Of a DNA stretch of 43,269 nucleotides, positions 16,836-24,956 are shown piece by piece. Position numbers and translations under genes: made by a program. The stretch comes from Paenibacillus sp. DMB5 (GTDB taxonomy: Bacteria; Bacillota; Bacilli; Paenibacillales; Paenibacillaceae), in contig NZ_LRAC01000154.1 in assembly GCF_001517085.1 (NCBI RefSeq), positions 1-43,269 on the forward strand, given 5' to 3'. Position 1 is the first letter of the stretch, and each line of letters opens with the position of its first letter. A model generated the notes under the pieces. That model was not told the DNA's origin, did not search any database, and was given only the letters and a program-made list of their open reading frames with translations.

Positions 16836-17713
16836 TATTCAACACGCTCCTCCGTGAACACCACGAACAGATCCTTCCAGTCTTGGAAATTTGCGCTCGG
16901 TTCAATCAGGGCAGTCGATGTATATCCATAGGCCCCCTCTTGAACGCTCTTAACGGTTCCGATGGTCAGACCGCGCGGGTAAACGCCGCCGCTCCCTTTA
17001 GAAATAATAGTATCACCCACGGCAATCGGATCACCGACCGGAATTTTATTCATCTCCAGCAAGCCCGTCTGCGGATCATAGCTTTCGATCATGCCGAAGC
17101 TGTCCTGCTCTTTGTTCAGGGCGGTTCCGGCAATCGGCGGCTGAGAATTGGGATCGTTGATATCCATCATAGTCATCAGCTTAACTGTTGAGGTGAAATT
17201 GCTCACTTGGCTAATGACACCAACCATGCCTTCTGGAGAAATGACGGACATATTGGGTTTAATCCCATCCTTTAGGCCAAGATCAATAACAACAGAACTA
17301 TTGTTAGGCTCTGTCGCCAGGCTGATTACCTGAGCAATGTGCAGCTCATAATCATACAGCACTTTTTGAGCTTCCTTAAATTCCAGCAGTCCTTTATATC
17401 TTTCATTATCCGCTTTTGTAAAATTATAGATCGCCTTGTCCCGCGCGTACTGGGCGGCCAGAATTTTGAGCTGCTCGTTCTCTTCGGCCAGATCATGCAA
17501 ATTTGCGATATCTTGGAAGAAGCCCGCTACATATCCAGCGGGCTTGTAGAACAAATTTTGCACGAATCCGGTCGTATCCCTGAGGAAATTCTCCGGCCAG
17601 GACAAGGACTTCCTTGTTCCCAGGCTGAAGCCCATGACCACGATGAACATCACCAGTGTAATCAGCAGGATGAACAGACGTTTATTGTTAAACAGTTTAA
17701 ACAGTTTCAACAC
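16835..17713 (-). CDS. mreC: Rod shape-determining protein MreC
   Basis: A bitopic protein of 292 residues linking MreB to the wall synthesis enzymes. A membrane helix lies at about residues 12-30 (LFILLITLVMFIVVMGFSLG), a coiled coil near 65-105 (DLAEENEQLKILAAQYARDK), and the beta-rich periplasmic-type domain follows with GLKDGIKPNMSVISPEGMVG and ISKGSGGVYPRGLTIGTV. The GTG at 17713 gives the expected length. AGAGG sits close to the GTG, so the exact start is uncertain by a codon. Confidence 0.95.
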   Translation of the reverse strand: MLKLFKLFNNKRLFILLITLVMFIVVMGFSLGTRKSLSWPENFLRDTTGFVQNLFYKPAGYVAGFFQDIANLHDLAEENEQLKILAAQYARDKAIYNFTKADNERYKGLLEFKEAQKVLYDYELHIAQVISLATEPNNSSVVIDLGLKDGIKPNMSVISPEGMVGVISQVSNFTSTVKLMTMMDINDPNSQPPIAGTALNKEQDSFGMIESYDPQTGLLEMNKIPVGDPIAVGDTIISKGSGGVYPRGLTIGTVKSVQEGAYGYTSTALIEPSANFQDWKDLFVVFTEERVE

Positions 17714-17771
17714 CCTCTAACAACCGTATTCCACCCATATCAGGGGTTGATGTGCACAAATAGCAGTAGGC

Positions 17772-18806
17772 CTAACGTTTCTGACGAAGTCCTGTATTGT
17801 TGCGGCTCTTGAACAGATGAATGTTATCCAGCGCTTTGCCTGTGCCGATAACGACACAATCCAGCGGATTCTCGGCAACAATGACCGGCATCCCTGTTTC
17901 ACGGGCAAGCAGCTTGTCCAGGTTGCGCAGCAGTGCACCGCCGCCGGTCAGTACAATGCCCCGGTCCATAATGTCGGCTGCAAGCTCCGGCGGACATTTC
18001 TCGAGTGTTACTTTTACAGCTTCGACAATCGCATTTACTGTATCAGACAACGCTTCACAAATCTCATCTGAAGTAATGGTCAGCGTCTTCGGCAGTCCGG
18101 TTACCAGGTCACGGCCGCGGATCTCCATCGTTTCCGCCTTTTCCAGCGGCAGAGCTGAACCTACGTCCATCTTGAGCTGCTCAGCCGTACGTTCACCAAT
18201 CATCAGGTTATACTGGCGTTTGATGTACTGGATAATAGATTCATCCGCTTCATCGCCGGCTACACGTACAGAACGGCTTGTAACGATACCGCCAAGCGAA
18301 ATAACAGCAACTTCAGTCGTTCCGCCGCCGATATCTACCACCATGCTGCCTGTCGGCTCCCATACCGGAAGATCTGCACCGATTGCCGCAGCAAAAGGCT
18401 CTTCAATAATGTAGGCTTCACGTGCGCCTGCCTGCTTGGTCGCGTCCTCAACGGCGCGCTGCTCAACCGCAGTAATGCCTGACGGCACACAGACCATAAC
18501 GTTCGGATGACGCTGGAACATGGAGCGCTGCTTCTGCGCCTGACGGATGAAATATTTGATCATCGTTGCTGTTGTATCAAAGTCGGCAATAACGCCGTCT
18601 TTCATCGGACGGATGGCACGGATGTTGCCCGGCGTGCGGCCGATCATTTTTTTGGCGGATTCGCCCACTGCTTCAATCGTCTTAGTATCAGTATTAATGG
18701 CCACCACGGAAGGCTCTCTCACTACAATTCCCTTACCGCGTACATAGACAAGCGTATTCGCTGTCCCCAGGTCAATCCCCAAATCTTTCGTAAAACCACC
18801 TAACAT
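17772..18806 (-). CDS. mreB: Rod shape-determining protein MreB (actin-like)
   Basis: An actin-like ATPase of 344 residues that organises lateral wall synthesis. Visible are the phosphate 1 motif DLGIDLGTANTLVYV, phosphate 2 MVVDIGGGTTEVAVIS, and the adenosine block GIVLTGGGALLRNLD. The ATG at 18806 lies nine bases after AAAAGGAG and gives the family start MLGGFTKDLGIDLG; a longer frame to 18839 is not needed. It sits after radC as in Bacillus. Confidence 0.97.
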   Translation of the reverse strand: MLGGFTKDLGIDLGTANTLVYVRGKGIVVREPSVVAINTDTKTIEAVGESAKKMIGRTPGNIRAIRPMKDGVIADFDTTATMIKYFIRQAQKQRSMFQRHPNVMVCVPSGITAVEQRAVEDATKQAGAREAYIIEEPFAAAIGADLPVWEPTGSMVVDIGGGTTEVAVISLGGIVTSRSVRVAGDEADESIIQYIKRQYNLMIGERTAEQLKMDVGSALPLEKAETMEIRGRDLVTGLPKTLTITSDEICEALSDTVNAIVEAVKVTLEKCPPELAADIMDRGIVLTGGGALLRNLDKLLARETGMPVIVAENPLDCVVIGTGKALDNIHLFKSRNNTGLRQKR

Positions 18807-18846
18807 GCTTGTATTCTCCTTTTCCTTATGAATCTGCACAATTATA

Positions 18847-19536
18847 TTACATGTACCCTTTTTCTTTCAAACTTACAAACCGGCTGTCACCGATAATCAG
18901 GTGATCCAGTACGTCAATTCCGACAATTTCGCCCGCCTGAACCAGTCTGGAGGTCAGGGAAATATCCTCGGGACTAGGCGTAGGATCGCCGCTAGGATGA
19001 TTATGCGCACAGATAATCGCTGCACTGCTGCATTTCATGGCAGCCCGGAACACCTCGCGCGGATGCACGATTGAAGCGTTAAGGCTGCCCATCGACAAGG
19101 TTTCCTGTGCAATTACATGATTCTTCGTATTCAGAAACAGGCAGACAAAATGCTCCTTCTGTAAATAACGCAGCTGCTCTGTCAGAATCTCAGCTGCGTC
19201 CTGCGGGCTGCGGATGATGACCGGCTCGGTAAGCCTGGAGTTCGCCATCCGCCTGCCCAGCTCTATGCCAGCTTTCAGTTGCACCGCCTTGGCAGGGCCG
19301 ATGCCTTTGATATTCGTAAGTTCTTCAATGCTCAGGTCCGCAAGCCCGCGGAGTCCGCCTGAATGGCCCAGCAGCTGCTGGGCAATGTGGATGGCTGATT
19401 CCCGGCGCGTTCCCGTGCGCAGGAGGATTGCCAGCAGCTCCGCCTGACTGAGTGATTCTGCCCCATAATGCATCATGCGCTCTCGTGGTCGTTCTTCATG
19501 GGGGAGGTCCCGCAGCATAAATGTGTGCGACTCCAT
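18847..19536 (-). CDS. radC: RadC-like JAB domain protein
   Basis: A 229-residue protein with an N-terminal helix-hairpin-helix (LTNIKGIGPAKAVQLKAGIELGRR as two parts near residues 70-95) and a C-terminal JAMM metalloprotease-like domain with HNHPSGDPTPSPED near 175. The name comes from an old E. coli repair mutant, and the molecular function is still unclear. Here it is between maf and mreB, the conserved Bacillus order. AGGAGAG lies in the gap after maf. Confidence 0.95.
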   Translation of the reverse strand: MESHTFMLRDLPHEERPRERMMHYGAESLSQAELLAILLRTGTRRESAIHIAQQLLGHSGGLRGLADLSIEELTNIKGIGPAKAVQLKAGIELGRRMANSRLTEPVIIRSPQDAAEILTEQLRYLQKEHFVCLFLNTKNHVIAQETLSMGSLNASIVHPREVFRAAMKCSSAAIICAHNHPSGDPTPSPEDISLTSRLVQAGEIVGIDVLDHLIIGDSRFVSLKEKGYM

Positions 19537-19556
19537 CCCTATCCCTCTCTCCTGTA

Positions 19557-20165
19557 CTATCCTTGCCGGCCCAGCACAGATATGCCAAACCGGGGCAGCA
19601 TGCCGCCAAGCAGCGACAGCGGTAGTCCGACCACGTTAAAATAACAGCCCTGGATCTCTTCGACCAGCGTGGCACCAAACCCTTGTATCGCATAGGAGCC
19701 GGCTTTGTCAGCAGGCTCTCCAGTTGCTATGTAGGCGGAGATTTCCTCTTCGCCAAGTGCTCTCATGGTTACTGAGGTTACCCGGTGCGCTACTTCAGAC
19801 CTGCCGTCCGGCAGCCCGATGCAGGCTACGCCGGTATACACTTCATGTGTACGGCCCTGAAGCATGCTCAGCATAGCATGGCTGTCCTGCGCATCCTTAG
19901 GCTTGCCCAGTACTTTACCGTCCAGCACGACAATAGTGTCGCTGCCGATAATGACTGCATTCCGCTCTCCGGCAACAGGCAATACGGCTTCCGCCTTGCG
20001 CAATGCCAGGGTATGCACGATCATCTCCGGTGTATAATCTGCGGGCGTACTCTCATCCGCATCGCTGACCAGCACCTCGAAAGGCAGGCCAAGATTGGAT
20101 AACAGCTCCCGGCGGCGTGGTGAGCCTGAGGCAAGGATAATGATTCGTGAGTTGTCATGCTCCAC
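19557..20165 (-). CDS. maf: Maf nucleotide pyrophosphatase
   Basis: Hydrolyses dTTP/UTP or related modified nucleotides to monophosphates, and in B. subtilis overproduction blocks septation. The 202-residue protein begins with the Maf signature ILASGSPRRRELL, followed by SDADE, IGSDTIVVLDGKVLGKPKD with the catalytic aspartate, and ATGEPADKAGSYAIQGFGA. It is in the DUF4321-maf-radC-mreB run. Confidence 0.96.
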   Translation of the reverse strand: MEHDNSRIIILASGSPRRRELLSNLGLPFEVLVSDADESTPADYTPEMIVHTLALRKAEAVLPVAGERNAVIIGSDTIVVLDGKVLGKPKDAQDSHAMLSMLQGRTHEVYTGVACIGLPDGRSEVAHRVTSVTMRALGEEEISAYIATGEPADKAGSYAIQGFGATLVEEIQGCYFNVVGLPLSLLGGMLPRFGISVLGRQG

Positions 20166-20202
20166 TGTATAAACGTCCCTTCTAAAGTCAGCAGCTTGAA
20201 AG

Positions 20203-20448
20203 CTACAGCCTGCGGTACAGCCACACGGCTGTAATCATACCGGCAAGACTGAGCAGGCACAATTTCAAATGAATGGTGATGTCGTAGGTTATGATGTCCA
20301 AATCGGCTTGCGGCGACCATGACAGGACAGTCGAAGCAGTAAGCAAAGACAGGGCTTTTACAGGCTCAAGCAGCTTTGCGATCCACGCACCGGCGAGCCA
20401 GCCCAGAATAAGAAATAACAGCAATGTTCCTACATTTTTCTTCTTCAT
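20203..20448 (-). CDS. DUF4321 small membrane protein
   Basis: An 81-residue protein with a basic start (MKKKNVGT), a first membrane helix LLLFLILGWLAGAWIAKLL and a second near residues 59-78 (LCLLSLAGMITAVWLYRRL). It matches the DUF4321 family, which is often found just before maf in Firmicutes. Its role is unknown; the place suggests a link with cell wall growth or division. A sigma-A promoter lies 37 bases upstream. Confidence 0.8.
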   Translation of the reverse strand: MKKKNVGTLLLFLILGWLAGAWIAKLLEPVKALSLLTASTVLSWSPQADLDIITYDITIHLKLCLLSLAGMITAVWLYRRL

Positions 20449-20484
20449 CCACGTCTTCCCTCGCCATTTTTTGACACCCTAATT

Positions 20485-20513
20485 ATTATACGGTGAAACT
20501 TGGCTCAATACAA
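20485..20513 (-). promoter_or_regulatory. Sigma-A promoter of the DUF4321-maf-radC-mre-min run
   Basis: On the minus strand a -35 TTGTAT (20513-20508) and a perfect -10 TATAAT (20490-20485) are 17 bases apart. Closely spaced genes follow down to the minD terminator at 14698, so this may be the main promoter of the shape and division cluster. The remaining gap to 20723 shows no gene. Confidence 0.65.
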
Positions 20514-20723
20514 ACTCAAAATCCTCAGCGGAAATGATTACCACACCAACACTTCCAGCCGGCAGATCTAGTCCAAAAAGCGGGTATGGGTGTTAATGGA
20601 ATCAGCAAGGTATTCTGGTGATTGGCCTAGCGGGCCGTTTAAGCCGCTCGTTCCCCCGAAAAAGTCAATGGATTTTACTCTGTGAGGAGGTCTTATCGGC
20701 ACCTCTTAAACCCTATTCTCCCA

Positions 20724-20764
20724 AACAAAAGTCCCCCGGGCCGCGGGGTTACCGCGCGGGGGAC
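20724..20764 (-). terminator. Rho-independent terminator of the SPOR-domain gene
   Basis: On the minus strand AGTCCCCCG and CGGGGGACT pair around a GC-rich inner hairpin with a TAA loop, followed by TTTGTTTG. It lies ten bases after the SPOR gene stop. Confidence 0.85.
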
Positions 20765-20773
20765 TGCATCAGT

Positions 20774-21769
20774 CTAAGCAAGCAGGGAGAGCAGGGCCTT
20801 CTGACCTGTAAGGAAGCTCAGCATGGATTCCTGCACCTCCCAGAGCAGGCCCTGCGCCTGGTTTTTGTTGTATTCATTCAGGGCGGCAATACCCTGGCTC
20901 ATTGCTTTCTGCAGACTTGCGCACAGGCTCTGCCCTTGCGCGCTCAGGCCAGGCTCAAGCGCTTTGACGGCTTCGGTCCACTGCATATGAAGATTGCTGA
21001 CGGCAGTAGCATCCGGCAAACCGGAAGCGCCGCTTAGCAAGGAGGCCGACAGGCTGCTCAGCTCATTCAGCAGCTCTGTGCTGGCCGCGAAATAGCTGTC
21101 TACCGCCGCACCCTCTCCGGAAAAAGCAGCTTGTTCCAAGGCAGGAAGCTTAACCTCCCTGACGTAAAGCTCAATCCCCTGGTGCTTGAGTCCGCTGCTT
21201 AGCAGCTTGGCCTGCTCACGGTCAGGCGACACTCCAGCATAGACACGGTTGCCGCCTTCGGGATCAGCTCCTGCGGCCAGCCCGGCAGCGAGCAGCTCCT
21301 GCTGCGCCTGCTCTGCTCCGGCAGGTGTACTGAACACGCCGTATTGAAGCAGGTAATAGCTCTGCGAAGCAACCGCAACCGGTCTGCGGCCGGCTGCAGA
21401 CGGCAATGCAGCACCGCCGGCAGCCTGCTGGCCGTTAGCCCCTGCATTGGCATTCTGCACGGTAGCGAGATTAGATCCGCTGCCGCCGTCGTTCACACCG
21501 CTGATGAAATTAAGCGCAGCATATCCCAGCAGCAGCCCTGTACCAAGGGCCCCCGCGATGGATAGGGCAAACTTCCACCAATGGGTCGGCCGGCGGGTCT
21601 GATATGAGCCTCCGCCCCCGTAACTGAGACCGGTGTAGGAGATATCCCCGAATGTGCCCGGCTCATCCTCCGCATAAGTCTCAGGATAACTGTCGCTGCG
21701 GCCGTACCCGTCCTCTTGGATAACCTCCGGAGTCCGATGTTGCGGAGTTCTTTCCCACAGGTCAGTCAC
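20774..21769 (-). CDS. SpoIIB-like SPOR-domain sporulation protein (main part)
   Basis: A 331-residue frame with a Tyr/Gly-rich cytoplasmic N-terminus, a membrane helix at about 67-88 (FALSIAGALGTGLLLGYAAL), an Ala/Gly linker, and a SPOR peptidoglycan-binding domain at about 137-207 (YYLLQYGVFSTPAGAEQAQQ). A helical C-terminal domain follows. This layout, and the place upstream of maf-radC, match B. subtilis SpoIIB (332 residues), which helps septal wall degradation in engulfment. It starts at GTG 21769, overlapping the preceding frame as GTGA. The open frame continues upstream of GTG for 15 codons to TAG, and one extra T in a T5 run would fuse it to the preceding frame; see that entry. Confidence 0.75.
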   Translation of the reverse strand: MTDLWERTPQHRTPEVIQEDGYGRSDSYPETYAEDEPGTFGDISYTGLSYGGGGSYQTRRPTHWWKFALSIAGALGTGLLLGYAALNFISGVNDGGSGSNLATVQNANAGANGQQAAGGAALPSAAGRRPVAVASQSYYLLQYGVFSTPAGAEQAQQELLAAGLAAGADPEGGNRVYAGVSPDREQAKLLSSGLKHQGIELYVREVKLPALEQAAFSGEGAAVDSYFAASTELLNELSSLSASLLSGASGLPDATAVSNLHMQWTEAVKALEPGLSAQGQSLCASLQKAMSQGIAALNEYNKNQAQGLLWEVQESMLSFLTGQKALLSLLA

Positions 21770-22146
21770 CGGCTCCGGACGGAAAAAGGACGGGGCCGGC
21801 CGTTCGGACCGCGGCTATGGTCATCCCGGTCCCCGTAGTGCACCGGTACCGGTTCGGCCCGCAAGCCAGAATTACCAGCTGTATTGTATGCCCGGACTTC
21901 TTCAGAAACATCGGCACGATGCAGCGGGGTCTGGTAATCCTTGACTATGTCATAATCCTTAGCCGCCTCGTAACTCTTAACATTACCGTATCCCTCAACT
22001 GAGCCGGATTCCTTAACTGTGCCGTAATCCCGGGCTGTACCAAGATATCCCCGCCCGGAATCCGAATCCTTTATACTTCCTGCTTGTCCGGACTTATCCC
22101 TGCCATTGCCTGTATCAAAGCGGAACGTCATCTTTCCGTTATTCAA
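21766..22146 (-). CDS. Probable N-terminal part of the SpoIIB-like protein
   Basis: A 126-residue low-complexity frame starting at TTG 22146 after GAGGTG. It begins NNGKMTFRFD; SpoIIB-type proteins have a conserved KMTF near their start, so this is likely the true N-terminus of the downstream SPOR gene. The middle has short repeats of the type YGxVKESGSV and YDIVKDY. It ends RPRPFSVRSR and stops where the SPOR frame begins. Adding one T to the T5 run at 21783-21787 would give RPRPFFRPEPVTDLW and join both frames into one protein of about 457 residues. Either it is a frame-shifted gene, a coupled two-gene pair, or a base-call error. Confidence 0.6.
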   Translation of the reverse strand: MNNGKMTFRFDTGNGRDKSGQAGSIKDSDSGRGYLGTARDYGTVKESGSVEGYGNVKSYEAAKDYDIVKDYQTPLHRADVSEEVRAYNTAGNSGLRAEPVPVHYGDRDDHSRGPNGRPRPFSVRSR

Positions 22147-22230
22147 ATCCTACACCTCGCTATCTTCAATTCTATAAGAGAATATATGATAGAGAAGAGA
22201 GGGATATGCTATTTTAAGATCATAATATCT

Positions 22231-23414
22231 TTAGACCAGGCTGAGCACTTTAGCCCGGACATTACCTGCTTCATAATGCTTCTGCAGTGTCCGGTAGGCC
22301 TGATCGGCGATAATGGGCCCCAGCTCCGGCGTCTGCATTAGCCTCAGCACCTGGTCGGCCATCTCCCCGGTCGTACCGGCCAGCAGAATGTTGCGGCCCG
22401 GCTCACAGTTTAAACCTTCCGCACTCTTCTGGCCGGTAACTACCGCGTCCGCAGCGCCCACGCTTCAAGGATCCGCAGCTGGCCGCCGCAGCCTTCGCGC
22501 AGGGAGGCCACAACTGCTTTGGAACGACGTATGTATTCCTGGACGGCACTGCCTTCTTCTATAACCTGTACTGAGGAATCCAGATTGGCGAGTGCTGCCA
22601 CTTCCGGATGGATCTCCGGGCCGACAATATAACATTTGCAGCCCGGCACTTTCTCCTTGATCAGCGGAAACACCTTCTTAAGGAAGGTCAACGCAGTGTT
22701 CTTGCCCTGGCTGGTCTGCATATTCCAGTGCAGCAGAACCGCATCCTCCTTGACGGCAGGCTCGCTGAACCGGTATTCGTCCAGATCTATAAATTGCGGC
22801 ACCACATGGACCTTCCCTGCATCTGCAAAGGACAAGGCCTTAAAGGACAGCGCCTCCCACTCCGAAGCAGTCAGGAGCAGTCCGGTTTTGTTCATCAGCC
22901 TGCGCTCATCCCGCCGGGAAAGTACTGCATTAAGCATGTGATAACGTCTGCTCAGCCCCCGCTTGCCGGCAGCCTTTCCCTCAGAATGCCGGCTCTCCAG
23001 ATACAGCGCGTCTGTGATAATAAAGACTTCCGGCAGCAGGGATGAAATAAGTTCCGCGCAACTGACCGGCACTCCCCGGGTAATATACACGTGACTATAG
23101 TCATTGGTTTTGCACAGGTGCCTGATCTCATTCTGCAAATCTTTATGCGTATCGGTATGATACGAGCTACCGCGCAGCTTATTCAATGAATTCCTCAGGA
23201 TGGTATGCGGCCTCGGTGCAGGCGTAACTGCATGTATTCTCAATGCGGGATCAGGCCTCAAGTGAGTCTTCCGACCGTAACTGCAGTATTCCAGCAGATC
23301 GATATCGAATTTCTCCAGCAGGATGCCGATCATCCCTTCCGTGCGCGTTTCTTCCTCAATCACTTCCTCCGGACCCCTGTTCCGGGCAGACAGATACAGC
23401 ATTCTCTCTCTCAT
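22231..23414 (-). pseudogene. Glycosyltransferase (GT4-like), frame broken near the C-terminus
   Basis: A GT-B fold glycosyltransferase, probably acting on a cell-surface or spore polysaccharide; donor and acceptor unknown. The frame from ATG 23414 (AAGGAG nine bases upstream) runs 324 residues and contains HVVPQFIDLDEY, CKCYIVGPEIHPEV and the donor-site end REGCGGQLRILEAWA. Directly after LEAWA it shifts to a wrong RTR stop at 22440. The natural continuation AADAVVTGQKSAEGL...NILLAGTTGEMADQVL is in the next frame (22461-22231). One missing base around 22450-22453 explains this. The donor-binding glutamate lies before the break but the C-terminal helix would be lost. Real decay or a sequencing error cannot be told apart here. 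Confidence 0.75.
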
Positions 23415-23540
23415 CTCTTACGACTCCTTGATTCTAGTTAAACCTGAAACTTTAGTTGTAGATCAATAGTAGCGCAGTTCACCGTGAAAGATTGTCGATT
23501 CATGGGAGTAAACTTTTTTTATTTCTAAATATGACATTGT

Positions 23541-23640
23541 TCAGACAAGGCTCAGCAGCTTCTGCTTCACGCTCTCCGCCTCATAGCATATATTACCCGG
23601 ATAAATACCTTCCCCATTATTAACTGGTAAAATATTTTAA
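23541..23640 (-). pseudogene. Remnant of a second glycosyltransferase C-terminus
   Basis: In the 303-base gap 23415-23717, the minus strand reads PGNICYEAESVKQKLLSLV and then TGA (23543-23541). This resembles the end of the neighbouring glycosyltransferase (HYEAGNVRAKVLSLV). No start or upstream body remains, and the surrounding sequence is A/T-rich. It looks like the tail of a deleted tandem copy. The rest of this gap holds no gene, only the terminator at its upstream end. Confidence 0.45.
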
Positions 23641-23687
23641 AAATTTCTAATTATTTCTTTTATATAAATCTATCAATTCAGTCAAAA

Positions 23688-23733
23688 CAAAAAAAAGCAC
23701 CGCCCCCCGTTAACCTGTTAAGAGGATGGTACT
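23688..23733 (-). terminator. Rho-independent terminator of the tandem GGDEF genes
   Basis: On the minus strand AGTACCATCCTC pairs with GGGGGGCGGTGCT (several G-U pairs, one mismatch), with an inner TTAAC/GTTAA hairpin, followed by T8. It overlaps the last codons of the GGDEF gene. Confidence 0.75.
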
Positions 23734-24929
23734 TTTTCGTCCAGCAAACTGCTGTGTTCATAGGTTCTGACAACGCGGTTTCTGCCTGTTTGCTTGGCCT
23801 CATACAGGGCTAGATCGGTCAGCTTGTACAATCTGTCCAGCGGTACCCGCTTCTCAGAGCGGATGGTCACCACTCCAATGCTCACTGTATACGGCAGCAA
23901 GGTGTCATCAATAACCGCACCCAGAACGCACCGCCTAAGCCGCTCCGCAATCCCGGTACTGGCGGTCTCATCCGCCCTGTGCAGCAGTACCGCAAATTCC
24001 TCGCCGCCAAATCTTCCGAACAGGTCATCGCTGCTTAGCTGAGCCTCGATTTTGCGCGAAAAATCCCACAGCACCTTGTCCCCGGTCTCATGTCCGAATG
24101 TATCATTGATCTGCTTGAAGTGATCCACGTCGAGGAGCAGAAAAGAAAAGGGCACATCCGCTCTGGCAGCTTCAGCAATCAGCGGCCGGGCCCGCATTAC
24201 AAAAGCCCTGCGGTTCAGGATTCCCGTAAGCTCATCATAGGTGGCCACGCGCTCCAATTCAGCATAAGTATGCTCCCGCGAGAGCAGCATGTACCCGGCC
24301 GTACCCAGAAACATCAGCAGGTACAGGCTGATATAAAAAAACTCCTGCAGCCAGCGGGACGCCGCCGAGCCTGCCAAGGGCTTCGCGTACAGCAGGTGGA
24401 CCGCCTGCCCGAGCAGCGCGATGATGGCGATGCCGTACAGCAGCCCGATCAGTTTTTGCAGCGGAGTCTCCCCCAGCTTTATGCAGAGTAAATAGACTGG
24501 ATAGACGATCATGGCCGCACCGGCCGCTACAGTCAGCGCGCCGGCCGGCTCCGCTGCAGGATACAGCTCCGCCAGCAGCACCAACGCGGCCCCTGATATC
24601 CCTGCCAGCCTGTAATATAAACGCCGGATTCCGGCATTGTATACCCCCAGCAGCTTTAGAAGGGCAAAAGCTTCCATCATTCCCCCGGCCAGGCTTATCA
24701 GCATAACCGGCAGCTGCACGCCACGCAGTTCAACAGCGGCTTCCGTCAGCAGCAGCATCCATACCAGCAGCTGAATCAGCTTGGCTATAACGTAAGGCCT
24801 GAGAACGCTGCCTTTTGTATAACTCGAACGGTGCGACAGCATGAATAGAACAGTAAAGAAGTTGACAATAAAAAGGCATACCAGCATTGTTTCAAAATCC
24901 AAACTGACCGCTGCCGCTATGTGCTTCAC
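23718..24929 (-). CDS. Membrane diguanylate cyclase (GGDEF), copy 1
   Basis: A 403-residue enzyme predicted to make c-di-GMP from two GTP. The N-terminal 210 residues form about seven hydrophobic helices. The GGDEF domain (about 225-390) begins VATYDELTGILNRRAF and has an intact active-site loop GGEEF at 308-312, plus DVDHFKQINDTFGHETGD. There is no RxxD inhibitory site five residues before GGEEF, so product inhibition may be absent. It is a tandem paralogue of the next upstream gene, 27 bases away, with the same layout. No EAL domain is present. The environmental signal is not known. Confidence 0.9.
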   Translation of the reverse strand: MKHIAAAVSLDFETMLVCLFIVNFFTVLFMLSHRSSYTKGSVLRPYVIAKLIQLLVWMLLLTEAAVELRGVQLPVMLISLAGGMMEAFALLKLLGVYNAGIRRLYYRLAGISGAALVLLAELYPAAEPAGALTVAAGAAMIVYPVYLLCIKLGETPLQKLIGLLYGIAIIALLGQAVHLLYAKPLAGSAASRWLQEFFYISLYLLMFLGTAGYMLLSREHTYAELERVATYDELTGILNRRAFVMRARPLIAEAARADVPFSFLLLDVDHFKQINDTFGHETGDKVLWDFSRKIEAQLSSDDLFGRFGGEEFAVLLHRADETASTGIAERLRRCVLGAVIDDTLLPYTVSIGVVTIRSEKRVPLDRLYKLTDLALYEAKQTGRNRVVRTYEHSSLLDEKVPSS

Positions 24930-24956
24930 CTTCCCCGCCTGAATTATTCCTGAATC

